The translations under genes were made by a program, and so were the position numbers. 64,000 nt of DNA, from the NCBI GenBank assembly GCA_036874045.1, contig CM072340.1, positions 5,037,001 to 5,101,000 on the forward strand, in the 5' to 3' direction. The stretch is from Cymodocea nodosa (taxonomy: Eukaryota; Streptophyta; Magnoliopsida; Alismatales; Cymodoceaceae). A model generated the notes under the pieces. The model had not been told where the DNA came from and made no database searches. It saw nothing but the letters and a program-made list of their open reading frames with translations. Every line of letters begins with the position of its first letter. The stretch's first letter is position 1. Below are positions 22,402 through 34,446 of this stretch, one piece after another.

Positions 22402-24665
22402 AAATGATCTTTCCTAGTCACTACATTCAACTTTCTATAGTCTATATACACTCTCCCGCCTGATTGAATTCTAGTAGGTATCAAGTCTTGACTTTCATTC
22501 CTAATAACTATTAATCCTGATTTCTTGGGAACTACATGGATTGGGCTAACCCATGAGCTATCAGAAATTGGATAAATTATGTCATTATCTAACCATTTAA
22601 CTATTTCCTTCCTGACTACTCCTTTAAGGTTTGGATTTAATCTCCTCCCAGGAATTCTAACAGCTCTTTTCTAAATATATGTGGTGACAGCATAAAGTTG
22701 CACTTAACCCTTTTATATTAATCATAGTCCATCCTATTGCTTCTTTATAAGTTTTGATTACATTTTTAATTTAGCAATTTGATCCTCTTTTAATTCTGAA
22801 GCAATAATGATTGGACATGTTCATTTTTCTTTCAGAAATATATAGGTTAATTCAGGAGGTAAATGTTTTAATTCTAATTGTTGCCCATCAGAAGCTAGAG
22901 CTCCTAATTGAACATCATCATTTTCTAAATTAATTTCTTCCTGATCTCCTTCTATATTTATGCTTTCACTTTCCTCTAAAGTTTTAGAATTGAGTTGCCT
23001 ATTTAACTCTTCTTGAATCACATCATCTAGCATATCTCCTTCATCCTCTAAAAAATCTATGGTATGTAAGGACATTTCTAACTCCTCAAACTTTTCTGGT
23101 TTGAAAATATTTAGTTGAGTATCCTCATTACCATATGCTAACTTCATTACTCTAGTTTTACAATTAATAACAACCCCTAATGTTATTAAAATGGTCTTCC
23201 CAAAATTACAGATGTATCACTATTTTTATGCTTAATTTGTTGGGAATCCAAAATTTCAATATTAATAGGATATATGAAGTTTTTGATTTTAATTAAGACA
23301 TCCTCTATTTTCCCTATATGGTATCTTATACTTCTATCAGCTAATTGAATAACAGTCCAAGTAGGGATTAAGCCTTCTAATCCTAAGGATGCAAATATAT
23401 CACTTGGCATAACATTTATACCTGCACCTAAGTCTATTAAGGTTCTTTCTAGAATGGTATTTCCTATGGTGCATGATATAACAGAGATTCCAAGATCAGA
23501 TAACTTTTTAGGAATTTGTGGCAGAAATAGGGAACTACTTTGCTCAACTAAAAGGACTTTCCTTAAAACTTTTCACTCTCTTTTCTTAGTACACCAATCC
23601 TTAAGAAATTTAGCACAAGGTGACATTTTCTACAATAAATCTAACAAAGGAATGCTAACTTGTACTTTTTCAAAAATTTCTTTAATTTTTTCTTGTTTTT
23701 CAGGAAATGTTTATTGTAATCTTTTAGGATAGGGTGCTAATAATTGTGATTTAAAATATTGTTTTTCTTTCATTTGATTTGTTTGATCATTTTTAGTCTC
23801 ATTTGTAGATTCAGATTTTTCTTCATTGATTTCTATATTTTCAGATATTACATTTTCATTATCAATTTGGTTTTTGTTCTTACCCACCTTCATATTATTT
23901 TCGTTTTGAATTCTTGATGATATATCAGTTCCAGATCTTAATGTTATACATACATCTTCCAGATTTTCGTTACTTTCTTGATGTTCTTGTATATCATTTT
24001 CGTAATTATGATCTTCAACTATTTTTAATTTTAAATTACACTCTTTAAATTCTCTTGCATTGGTATTTTCTTTTGTTTGTATGTCTTGCAAATTATGTAG
24101 ATCTATAACATTATAATTTTCATTTGTGTTGTCCTATTGCAAAACTTGTAATTTCATTGTATATTCGTCCAAGCTTTTAGTTTTCTTTCCAGATCATCTA
24201 ATCTCATTGCATTCAATTTTTGATCAATTTTCATTATGGTTTTTTCAATTTCATAAATGACATCAATTTTAGGTTTTGAATATGCTTTATTATAGTTTAA
24301 TTGGTTGACTTCTAGTTGCTGACACATAAATTATTCTAATTTGTCCATGTTTTGCTCTACGCTACGCTCTAGTCTATCATACTTATACCAAACTTCCTTG
24401 TCTCTCAACATGTTACACATTCTAAGCTGACCATTAGTTGGGTAAACCATAGGATTCTCATACTCAAATCTATTATAGTGAAGATAATTCATTTGTTGTT
24501 CATGTGATCTAACCATTTGCAATCGTTTCAGTTTCAAACAATCAAAAATGTTGTAACCTTCCAAATTGCAGAATTCACATATGCTAACTACAAGTTTCAG
24601 AAATCTATGAGCATAAGCATATGCCATATTCTCCATTATAGAAGAAAACACACAACACTCTTGCT
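22402..24665 (-). pseudogene. Gypsy A gag linker, protease and RT start
   Basis: Reads, 5' to 3': a knuckle-like motif 'ICEFCNLEGYNIFDC' with Tyr where His is expected (near 24575; B has 'CEFCDFEGHDISDC'), a Glu/Asn-rich linker ending 'VCITLRSGTDI', 'PYPKRLQ', then protease and its surroundings: 'FASLGLEGL', 'QLADRSIRYH', 'EDVLIKIKNFIYP', 'VILGRPF'. The RT N-terminus is at 22670-22407 ('SPIHVVPKKSGL'). No capsid-type gag domain precedes this; only about 40 bases separate it from the primer site. Multiple stops and frameshifts. Confidence 0.85.
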
Positions 24666-24702
24666 ATTAAAACAAAACAGTACTTACAGTTGCTTAGCTT
24701 CT

Positions 24703-24801
24703 AAATTCCTCGGCAACGACGCTAGAAAACTTGTTTGGTTGCTTTAGGCGGCACTAGAGAACTTGTTTGGTTCCCAAGCAACAACGCCAAATAACTTGTA
24801 T
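24703..24801 (-). repeat. Primer binding site of gypsy A and two PBS-like tandem copies
   Basis: The minus strand reads GCGTCGTTGCCGAGGAA at 24706-24722, close to the Athila site TGGCGCCGTTGCCGGGGA (tRNA-Asp type). Two similar units follow with a 32-33 bp period: at 24739-24769 (GTGCCGCCTAAAGCAACC) and 24770-24801 (GGCGTTGTTGCTTGGGAACC), each preceded by ACAAGTT. The latter two lie inside the LTR and recur in the 3' LTR at 882-945. Confidence 0.7.
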
Positions 24802-26798
24802 TTGCTAACTTCTATTTTTAACTTGGTTAATTTGTCTTTATGCTTATATCAGTAATTCCTTTTTAGAAGTAAACAAACAACCTTTCACACAAATTAGATA
24901 TTAATGCCAATTTGTATTTTAACTGCAAGTGCATAGTGTATATTGTATTTGTGTGCAAGTACAGATCGATCCCATAGAGAATTGAGTAAGAATTGTGTAT
25001 TGTTCTGTTTTTTTTATATTATACTTAATGTTTTCAGTAATCACTCTATTGAGTTACAGTTAACATAACAGACTAAGTTTGTAGAGTTATGGCTAACTCA
25101 ATGGACTAATCTTGAAGACTTAAGTTAACTCCACAAGCCTATCTTTACAGTTTAATACTGCTATTTACAAAGGAATTCGGTCAACCATTGGGTGGTTCCA
25201 CAAATTGTAAATAACATCAATTAAACTCTTTAATGCTAGTGAATATTAGATTTATCATTAAGCAACACTAACATTCAAATATTTCAAATAGTAACCATTA
25301 AAATCTTTAAGTATCTAGAACTAATCAATTTCAGTAAACTATAATACTATTTTCTATTTTCTAAATCAAACAAACATAAAACATTCACAATACTGACAAT
25401 GATAACTTTAATCACAATACAAAACAAACAATACAACACTTAAATACTAAATATAAACATAGATAAGTTGTTGCTTTTGGTATTTTTGTTTTGAGATGTT
25501 CATGAAAATGGGCGAAAGGTGAAATGTAAAAATCTCTATCGACAGTAAACACTTCCGTCACTACATGCTACGTGATTACACCACTGAAAACTTAATCACT
25601 TATAATTCTACCTCCTCTCCCTATAGAATCGCGAGTCTAGAATTGCATGATGATTTCCTCTTCAGCATATTGGCATCAACCCGAAACCAAGGCTAGAAGC
25701 TTTACGATCTCTTGAGATATGAGTCGGTGCTTGGTGAAAATGGCTTCCCTTCCTGCGATGCGATCACTCCTTACAATGGTTGTTAGGTACCGTATTTGGC
25801 TCAGAATCGACTCGACATTAGGAAAGTATCCTCACAGACCTCCGATGGTTGGTGATTATGGTAATGTTCGTAATGTTGGTGAATTGTTGGTGATGGTGTG
25901 GATGATTCAGTAAACTTTCCATGCTCGCGGTCCTCCACCTTTACACCCACTACCACACACCGCCAACCACACTTCTTCATTTTTTCTCCTCTTCTTTTAT
26001 ATTTCTTTAGTAGTAACTGCTTCTACTTTAGATGATCGAATGGATTTCCTTCATTCAGATCAATGATGGTGATTTTTTCTCCCTTCCACGAGTGAATTCC
26101 TGCATGATACGTGCAATCGTAGTTTTCCTTCGAATGTCTTGTTTCTGTAATCGCTACAGTGGCATATTAGAAATTAAATGGTCCGTGGAGTTAGAGATAA
26201 CTCAATGGACTTACTTCATTGATTTAACTATAAAACATGTGCAATAAAGAAATAAGCTACTAACATAACGCGTTACCTTAGTGTGTATTCATGTAACTCA
26301 ATAGGTAAAGTTATGCTAACTTAACGAGTTAAACATGTGCAACTCACGTGATATACTAAAACATTTAAATTCAACACATGCATAATTCTAACTTAACGAG
26401 TTCAGATATATAACTTACGGTTTTCACTCACTAACTCAACGAGCTCTCACGTGATCTTTTTATACCTTTAAACCTGTAACTCAACGAGTTGGCACATGAT
26501 CTTTTAACAAAAAGAACACTAACTCAACTAGTTGTTACTGTTCACTTAAATATTCTTTTAGCGTTTAAAAATAACTGTCTAATACATGCAATATAACTCT
26601 TCGAAATAATAGAAAATTTGGATACTAAAGAATAAAACAGCCTGCAATTTACCGACAGTTTAGAAATGTACTAAATTAACGCTAATTCCCTAAAATTATG
26701 CAGATTCTTTCATTAAAGCATATAACAGTGGAATTATAACATAATGGCTTAATTCTCATATGATAAGCAAAATATTATGCACCTTTTCATTCTAAATA
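24732..26798 (-). repeat. Gypsy A 5' LTR
   Basis: Pairs with 876-2976. In element orientation it starts TATTTAGAATG at 26798, the first TG having mutated to TA. Point differences and small indels are scattered throughout, clearly more than between the LTRs of copia E. Its TATA position near 25164 is damaged. Confidence 0.9.
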
Positions 26799-26840
26799 GT
26801 GTTTTTGATCCCTGAAAAGATTTTTCGTTTGATATGTAGG
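26799..26840 (-). repeat. 42-bp scrap of copia X LTR
   Basis: 'tgtttttgatccctgaaaag' and the next 22 bases match 616-656 within the X LTR. It sits between the start of A's 5' LTR and the end of copia Y's 3' LTR, so A is flanked on both sides by X LTR sequence, though not by the same point of it. Confidence 0.75.
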
Positions 26841-28029
26841 TGTAGGATCATCTGTATCACAAGAGGGGGGGTGAATTGTGTCTTTAGTAATTAAATACTA
26901 ACGGATAAAACAAGAGCACAAAACACTCGTAAATGAAATTCTATTTTTTATTTTAAAACAGAATTTACAATATCTTTTCAACTCAATTCCCTTCTTGAAG
27001 GTTTTGATACAGAAATGTTCGATATACAATTCGAATATAACAATAAAGCTCTTTTTGAAAACTAATTTCGAATTGTATAAAGCCTGATCTTTCTTTGTCT
27101 TTGCTTAGCTTCTGTATCTCTTCTTCTCTAGTTGTTGAATTTCCAGACTTCTTACGTTTGCAGCTCCTTTTCTGAAATTGCTTGAAATTTCAAACTTCTT
27201 CTAATGTTAGAGAACTTTTCAGAATATGAATATTCAAACCTAACTTTTAGTTAGGGATCCGGATTGAATATTCAGACTTGATTTTCGAGATTGGGATCCT
27301 CTACTGTAATGTAGCTTGTACTCTCTATTTGTAGTCGAACTCTGTTGTCTTTCACGTTCAACATGTTCATCCACTTAATCCATAATCCACGTACTAATTT
27401 TCTCTTTAATCCAAATTACTTTCTATTTGAATTTCCACTTTCTCCACTAACATTTTGAATTTCCATGATCTCCACTTCATAGATTCACAGAAACTTTATC
27501 TTCCTAGAGTCTTGTAGAATATCTTCTAAGTCTTCGATTTACTTGAACACTTATCCTTTAAGTCCTGTAAAACTCGAACACTTATCCTTTAACTCTTCGA
27601 GTTTTTGTACCTGCAAAACACATGACTAAACAAAGAAACTTATCTAGTCGTTAGTCCTTTTATAAAACTCGAACAGTTATCTATCCATGCTTATAAAAAC
27701 TCGAACAGTTATCTAACTATTTGATTTTTCATTACTGAACGCACATGGAAAACACGTGACAACTTAAAACATTAAAAATACACGTGTAGATAACTTAACT
27801 ATACGAGTTTTTAACATAAAGTATTCGACAAAAACGAGACGTTAACTATCCAAAAGTTTAACTATTGCAAATCTAACTCTTCGAAAATCTTTAATTTATC
27901 CGACATAAAAATGAAACTTTTCGATAATCTATTAACTATTATACTTAGAGAAATATACTTAGAGAACATTATGTAGACTTATTTAAAAATGTTAATAAAG
28001 CATATATCATCAAAATTAAATACCTAACA
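26841..28029 (-). repeat. Copia Y 3' LTR
   Basis: Starts TGTTAGGTA at 28029 and ends GATCCTACA at 26841 in element orientation, 1,189 bp. Its last 30 bases resemble those of X and E. About 27530-27960 is an array with the family-specific unit 'aaaactcgaacagttatc' / 'taactattcgagttt', and G-boxes near 27740-27790. No second LTR is in the window. Confidence 0.85.
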
Positions 28030-28353
28030 ATCTCCCCCTTTTTGATGATGTCAAAACCTAATAAGTCACATAATTTATATCTCCCCCTTTTTGGCATTAT
28101 AAAAAAGTAAACAAACTATTTTCTCCCCCTTTAGGAAGTTAAGCAAGTTAAATGTAATGAAGGAAATCTTACTAAGTATATATTAATCAAAATGATAGTT
28201 TCAAACATACATAAAATTTATGGATTAAGCATAAACTGTTTAAACATAAATTGTGAAAAATAATCATGTAACATTAAAATCAGTAAATAGTTGGCATAAT
28301 AGTTTTGGTTACAAATTACAAAAAATAAATCATGTAATACATAATTTGTATAA
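28030..28353 (-). mobile_element. Copia Y polypurine tracts and 3' untranslated region
   Basis: PPT next to the LTR at 28031-28044 (CAAAAAGGGGGAGA on the minus strand), with further copies at 28080-28094 and 28120-28134. The same repeated-PPT layout as in E and X. No ORF. Confidence 0.8.
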
Positions 28354-30946
28354 TCACAAGCCTCTTTGTCTTCGAAAAATATCAATCAAAGTATCTAAAA
28401 TTTTCTTTGCAATTTCTATACTAACTCTGTTTATCTGATCAAGTAATGCTTGATCTAAATCATTTTGAGAAACTTGTGATGGTTGCTGTAAAAATTCAGT
28501 ATGTATGTCTGCGTCTATACCTGTATGTATTTCTATATGTATACCTTGTTGTATATCTTTATGTATATTTGTATGTTGTTGTGTTTCTGTAAATTATGTG
28601 GATTGTTGTTGTTGCTGTTGGGACTGAGTTTGCCTATCCTGTTGTTGTTGTTGTTTGAGGACAGGTGTATCTGCTTCCTAGTATTTTTGGAGTTCCTTTG
28701 TAGAGAAAGATCTTGACTTTAATCTTTTTTGTGGCCAAGGTGTAATATCTGTTTGACTTGCCATAATTCTCAAAATCGTATCACCATAAAATAATTTACT
28801 CTGCAAATGTAAGATATGAGAAACAAAAATATCATACCAGTTCACCTATATATGGTTTATTAATGCATATGTAGCATAAAGACAATATCTGCCAACTTCT
28901 ACCCCATGACCAAACCTCGGAAACAATGTAGCATGCAATATTTTTGCAGTAAAACATGCTTGGCCATTTAAGTCATTTAGTAATGTCAATGGTTTGTTGG
29001 CAATTGGATCTTTGGCTAAAGTTTGAATGTCCCATCCCAAATGATAAACCTGTTTTCTTTCTGATAATTTAACTCCTTCATTTTTCAGACCAAGTACCTA
29101 ATGAAGTAAATCTGGAGTTAAATATATGTCATTGTCTTGTATATTAGAAACATGAATACCTTCTTCCACTATTAAGTTTGAGTAAAAACAACTGATAAGT
29201 TCGGGTATAGCAAGATGGCCTAGCTATTGTGGAAGTAGAGTCAACAAGCCTTGAAATTCAAACATTTCTCGTATATGTGCTATCCCTTCAAACTTAACTA
29301 GTCTTGAATATAAAACTGTAAAAGTTTTATATGTTTGAAATTTGTCATAACAGGAACTATTTCTAAACCATAATAATGTATTTTCATCTAAACTCTATTC
29401 AGGATTAGGTATTTTCTTGTCATGATGTTTTGATCTGGAACTTGTTTCAATATTATCAGCAACATCTATATTTTCAGAACTGGTGGAATTTCCATCAAAA
29501 CTAGTATAAATGTCTGAAATATTTGTTATTGTCGTATCAATAATTTGCTGAAATTCTTCTGTTTGTTCTTCTAGAAACATTTCAATAGCAACAGTATCTG
29601 TATCAATCTGTCTATCAGCAACATGTATGTCTATAATTGATCTATACAACAACTGTCTCTGTATGAAAGAATGTTCTATATCTGTCTATACAATAGAATC
29701 ATCCTGTATTTCTGAAATTTCTATTCTTGAGACATAGGCAGTGTGATATTCAATCTGTAACTGTGTATGTTGTTGATTATATACATTTATCAACAAGTAT
29801 ATTATATACTATAATAGACATAACCATATGTATAAACTGTAGTATAAGCAACTATAAGAAAATTCAAAAGTCTCTATTTGAGATATAGTAAGAGGTACAT
29901 TCCTCTTCAGATGAAATATCTTCAAAATTCATAAACTTAGTGTCTATGTCATCAAAAATATCATCAAATTGGATATCATCTGTATATGTATCATCAAAAT
30001 TTCCTACATGCTCTCTTTCCGTAGGAAAAGAATGTGTGCTTACAGCATGATGTGAAAAATTGTCCATTGTATTAAAAGATACATTATACACTAATGTGAC
30101 ACAATACCTTAGAGTGTATGCTTGTAATCCAATATTGTTCACATCTACTGGGATTCTTGACACAAATGTTTGTCTAGCTTCTGCAATGGAACATAGTTTT
30201 CCATTTTTCAATGATTCTTCTTTTTGCTGCATTATTCCTTCTACACCTATAGTTAGTCCAAAATATTCTAATGCATTTTTCTTTTTCCGACTATATGTCT
30301 GTAGTGTTTCTTGTTATTCAGGAGGTTCTAAAATTTTCTTAATTTCTCCTGTTAAAGGCACCTGGGGTCTTGATGGTCCTTCACCATGATGCCTAGGTGG
30401 TAATAATGGAATATAGAGTTTTAAACTCTCCACCTCTACCATTTTAAGTTGATAAACTCTTTGTCCTTCACTTCGAAGGCCCATTTTGCTAATGGCAGTT
30501 TTCTATTCATTTATGTACTATTGAATGTCATCTAAAACAACCGGGGAGAAATAATGTTGGGAATACAATGTTTCTAATTCCCTATTTGCATTTTCTATCA
30601 TTGGTCCCCATTTCTTTCCATAATAAGTGATAAACTATACCGATTTTTCAAGTATCTATCCAGAACTTGTAACAACCGCACGGTTAGGTTGTAAAGTTCG
30701 TTTCCATAGTTGTAATGTAGAAAGTTCAGTTTGTTTTAGTCTAAACTGTGTTTCAGCATAATTGCGAATAAACTTCCAACAAAAATTTTTCTCATCTCGA
30801 ATAGCTTTTCTAATTTCATGTAGTATTTCATTTGTAAAAGTGTACCTTGAATAGATGTCGTTGATTTCATTCTACATTTTCTGAAGTTCCAGCTTTCTTT
30901 TTTGCACTTTTGTCATTCTACCACATCCTCTTCCACATCTTGACAT
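28354..30946 (-). pseudogene. Extra ORF of copia Y, homologous to the gypsy A/B extra ORF
   Basis: ATG at 30946 ('MSRCGRGCGRMTKVQKRKLE'); stop TGA at 28354 after 'DIFRRQRGL'. N-terminal half is basic and helical. Around 30440-30340 lies 'GEGPSRPQVPLTGEIKK', compare 'KGDEAGPSRPAIK' in B. The core includes 'FPRFGHGVEVGRYCLYATYA' (28930-28860), matching X 'FQRVGHNLEVSRSCLYATYG' and the 'FVKWATYAVVNKIQINW' region of B. The C-terminal tail is Gln-rich. At least ten stops and frameshifts. Function unknown. It lies between gag and the 3' LTR, where env-like ORFs sit in some plant retroelements; I see no signal peptide or membrane segment. Confidence 0.7.
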
Positions 30947-30959
30947 TGTCGATTAAGCT

Positions 30960-31440
30960 TCGTTGTGCACTGTAGAACTTACTGGAAGTGAAGATTATGA
31001 AAATAGGGTTTTACCAAGGTAGAAACATGAAAGGTTGTTAGTAAAATATTTATAACTCTTCGAGTTTATAATGGATAAACGGATTCAATCATTGAAATCA
31101 TAAATATTAGAGTCGTTACTGATAAATAACTCGAGTGCTTACAATAACTATACAAGTTTTACAACCGACAAAAGTAGAATACTTAGCGTAACTATTCGTG
31201 CAAAGAAAATAACTTCTGGCTAAGTGAAAAGTGAGAAAACTCGAAGACTTATGATAACTATTCGAGTTTTGTGAGCAGTAAAGCACATATCTATATGACA
31301 AATATGAATAGTTATTGTCAGAGATTAAGTCTTTCAAAAAATATAATAATATTAAGTTAACTGTTCGAGTTTCTCGAATGGATAAGTGTGAAAGTTGAAG
31401 AGTTAAACATAACTGTTCGAGTTTCAACTGAGACATTATA
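30960..31440 (-). promoter_or_regulatory. TATA-like box and array before the extra ORF of Y
   Basis: TATA-like GTTATAAATATTTT on the minus strand at 31043-31056, about 100 bases before the ATG. Behind it, to about 31430, repeated 'aactcgaagacttatgataa' / 'taactattcgagttt' units. The unit is the Y-LTR version (AACTCGA core), not the X or gypsy version (AACTCAACG), so the internal array tracks the LTR of its own element. Confidence 0.5.
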
Positions 31441-32944
31441 AAGTAGTGAAATTCAACACATGCACAATTTGAACTTAAGGTGTTTACAAAGTTTCGGAGA
31501 CTTATAAACCTAATTATCCGATGCTCAGGTGCATTTCAGAGAGTTACAGATAACCTTCCGAAAGATAACTTAAGTCAATCTTCCAGATCACGACACGTGC
31601 ACTTAAGTACTTTTATAATAAAGAGATGTTTTGGACAGTTGAAAATCTAACTTTCCGATGCCTAGACGCATTTCGGAGAGTTACAAATAACTTACCGAAA
31701 ATCCACTTAAGTCATGCATTATGGTTTCGACACGTGTACTTCAAGAAATAATAAAATAGTCTATTGAACATTTTAAAACACAATTGTCCGATACTTGCAA
31801 TATAACTTGCCGAAACAATAGAAAATTCGGATACTTAAGAATTAAAAAACCTGCAAGTCATCGACAGTTCAGAAATGTACTTAATTAAAGTATATTTCCT
31901 AAAATTATGCAGATTCTTTCATGAAAACATATAATAGTTCATAAGAGATGAATTATTAAACGAGAAATTGCTACCCCTACATAAATGTAGTGTAAAGAAT
32001 CTATGGCGTACTTAATCTGGGTTGCCAAGCCCTAAATAGATTTGGCTTTAAAAGGTCAAATAACTTACTTAAAAAGGATGTTAAGCCTTAAATAGATTTG
32101 AGTCTCTCTAAAAAAATTTTATTTTTAAATATGAATTAAATACAAAAAGAAGTAGTAGATTTAACAATTTAGACTTTCTGGCTTTTATCTTATTCAGTTT
32201 ACAAAAGATAATTCATAAAGATATACTTTTAGGAACTTAAAAGAATTCAATAATGAGTACACAAACTTAAGACAATAAATATCGTACATTATGTGTAAAG
32301 AGTAGATAATAACAAGAAAAATAACAAAGATTATATGCATAGATTATGGCAGGATTGTTATAACACTGTGAAAAAGAAATTAAGCTTGAGTACATTGCCC
32401 TTTTTTTTTTTTAAAATATAATCTAAATTACTTGCAAAATGAGTTTGCAGTCAGCACATCCCAAACTAGTTGGTTTAAGTGACTAGGGTTTAAGATCCCC
32501 CAACGGACTTAATTACTCAAGTAATTGCAAACAAAAAAGAAATAAAACAGTAGGTTTAAATTAGAGGCAACCGCAAGACTTAAATTTTCTAAGAGAATGT
32601 TAATAACTTTCCTTTAATAAAACGTACATACTTTCTATGTATTTTCTTGTTAAAATCTCTGTAATAGCATATACATAAGTAATAAAAATATAGTTGGCAC
32701 TCACATTAAATTAATTTAACTTTCCTTAAGTAATCTTTTCTGAATTTTTCTTAAATAAATTGACTTCAATAAAAATCAGAATTTCATAAATTCTTAACTA
32801 CTAGAAAATTGTAATTCGAAAATAGATATTTTGTTTTGTTTTTGTTTTTAATAAAGACATTAAATTCTAAAACTACCTTTATAACAAACCAAAAAGCAAT
32901 GAACAGGACAATTTAAACATCAGATAACCTACAAAATAGTCAAA
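31441..32944 (-). mobile_element. Gypsy 3'-end fragment: LTR start and noncoding region
   Basis: 31441-31965 matches the U3 start of the gypsy A LTR (for instance 'gacagttcagaaatgtact' and 'aaattatgcagattcttt', also at 2810-2860). It carries 'ttcggagagttac'/'taactttccga' units and CACGTG boxes. 31966-32944 is gypsy-type 3' noncoding sequence with no ORF. It contains 'agtacattgccc' at 32391, the complement of the phrase at the window end in gypsy C. No clear PPT survives. Confidence 0.65.
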
Positions 32945-34446
32945 AAGAGATTTTATCTTTTGGAACCAATTTTGAGTGGGTCCAAGAATTTTAGAGAGAG
33001 TCATATCAAAATAATCCGTATTTTTAGACTTCAACTTATCTATTTTCTGATAATTATTTTTTCGTTTCTTTCTCTTAGTGTTATAATTATCAAAACATTT
33101 ATCTCTATGTAAACCAGAGTTGAAATTTTCATTTTTGACATTATTTGATTTCTGATTCCAATATTCGATATTCTTTAAATATGAAGAAAATTGATCAAGA
33201 ATATTAAAATTCTCAAATGTCTTAGCTTGATTCTTCTGAAGATTTCTTTTGAAATTCTTACATCATGTGCTATCATTTATATACTGTATTTTATCAATTT
33301 GCACATATTTATCTCCCTTTTTAATCACACACGGAATAGTTTTTCTTTTACTATTCCTAGTACTAGAAATAAAGATATTATTTTTAGCAATACCATCATG
33401 CAATATATAATTTTCAGAAGATGCATCGTGTAAACCATTACCATGTTTTTCTATATTTGATATTTTACTACTAAGTTCATTTGTTATAGTTTGACTATTA
33501 TTCCATTTACTTAATATAGCCTTTTGATCGCAGATCTTAATCTTTAGCATATCAATTTTTGAATTTAAATCAGTAATAGTCAATTTCAGTTTTTCAATTT
33601 CACAGATCATTTTCTTCTTATCAGCAATTAAATTTTCACAATTAGCATGCAATTTTCTTTCTATTGCAGTAAACTTTAAAATTTCCTGTGCATGCTTTTG
33701 ATTTTCTTCTTTAAATTTATTCAATATAGAGTTCAGAAAATCAACCTTATTTTCAGATTCATCTAGCATTTTCCTAGTGTTCTTTCCTTCTATTTTTACT
33801 TCCTTATATTTTCTAGCCAATCTATTGTATTCAACAAGTAATCCATCAAAACTATCAAAGTTAGCATTTTGATCAGAGGATACCTCACTTGATTTTGCCA
33901 TGAAGCATACATTTGCCAAATTTTCTTTTGAATCTGATGTTGATGAGGATTCATTGTCTGATGTGGAATCCTTTGTTTCTTCACTTTGTGAAGCTAAAGA
34001 GTCATCCCATGTCACTTTAAGCGCCATTCTCTTTCTGAATTTCTTATTCTTGAAATTCCTCCTCGAATTCTTCTTATCTTTGTTGAGAGGACAATCAGTT
34101 TGAAAGTGACCCGGTTTGTTGCACTTGTAGCATATGATTTTGTCTTTCGTGAATGACTTCTTCTCCATATCTCCAGATGTCTTTGCTGACCTAAAGTTCC
34201 TGCGTTTCTTCAACAGATTTCTAAATTTTTTGGTCAACAACAGTAAATCATCATTAGAATCACTAATGACTTCTGAGACTTTATCAGCCTCAAAAGCTAG
34301 ATCCCTTCTAGGATTTTTCTCTTTTGGATCTAAATGTTGTACTTCATAGGCTGTCAGATTTCCTATGAGATCATCGAGAGTATATGTATTTAAATCTTTG
34401 GACTCTTCAATAGATGTTATCTTTTGAGCCCAAATTTTAGTTAAAG
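32945..34446 (-). pseudogene. Copia Y gag, C-terminal two thirds (Sirevirus type)
   Basis: Open from about 34446 ('KIWAQKITSIEESKDL') to 33263, then broken. Zinc knuckle 'CYKCNKPGHFQTDC' (CX2CX4HX4C) at about 34130, then a basic stretch, 'MALKVTWDD', a Ser/Glu-rich region, 'ENLANVCFMA', and a 200-residue coiled coil. The tail ends near 32960 with 'ILGPTQNWFQK', the counterpart of 'GPKKIWVPK' in E. The UBN2-type N-terminus is missing, cut by element D at 34446. No pol follows. Confidence 0.85.

Larger units (their letters stand above)
876..26798 (-). mobile_element. Gypsy element A (Athila-like), with nested copia E
   Basis: A Ty3/gypsy element bounded by two LTRs of about 2.1 kb (876-2976 and 24732-26798). 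Order in the minus direction: 5' LTR, tRNA-Asp-type primer site, gag-like linker, protease, reverse transcriptase (split by copia E), RNase H, integrase, a large extra ORF, a short exon, an intron-like interval with gag, an F-box exon, long noncoding region, polypurine tract, 3' LTR. The two copia-derived flanks do not give a clean target-site duplication, so the outer edges have been rearranged. Protein similarity points to the Athila lineage; this is by recognition, not by search. Confidence 0.85.
26841..34446 (-). mobile_element. Copia element Y (Sirevirus-like), remnant without pol
   Basis: Holds a 3' LTR (26841-28029), repeated PPTs, an extra ORF (28354-30946), then gypsy-derived noncoding sequence, then Sirevirus-type gag (32945-34446). 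No protease, integrase, RT or RNase H is present, and no 5' LTR. The gag is cut at 34446 by the truncated Tork-type element D. That gag and the 3' end come from one element is inferred from strand and family only. Confidence 0.65.

Noticed and set aside
24703..24722. Possible tRNA gene remnant
   Set aside because: Only a primer-site complement of a tRNA 3' end; no cloverleaf or A/B boxes.
28501..28716. Plus-strand Cys/Tyr/Leu-rich ORF with apparent membrane segments
   Set aside because: Antisense of the Gln-rich tail of the copia Y extra ORF; the hydrophobic look comes from complemented CAA/CAG codons.
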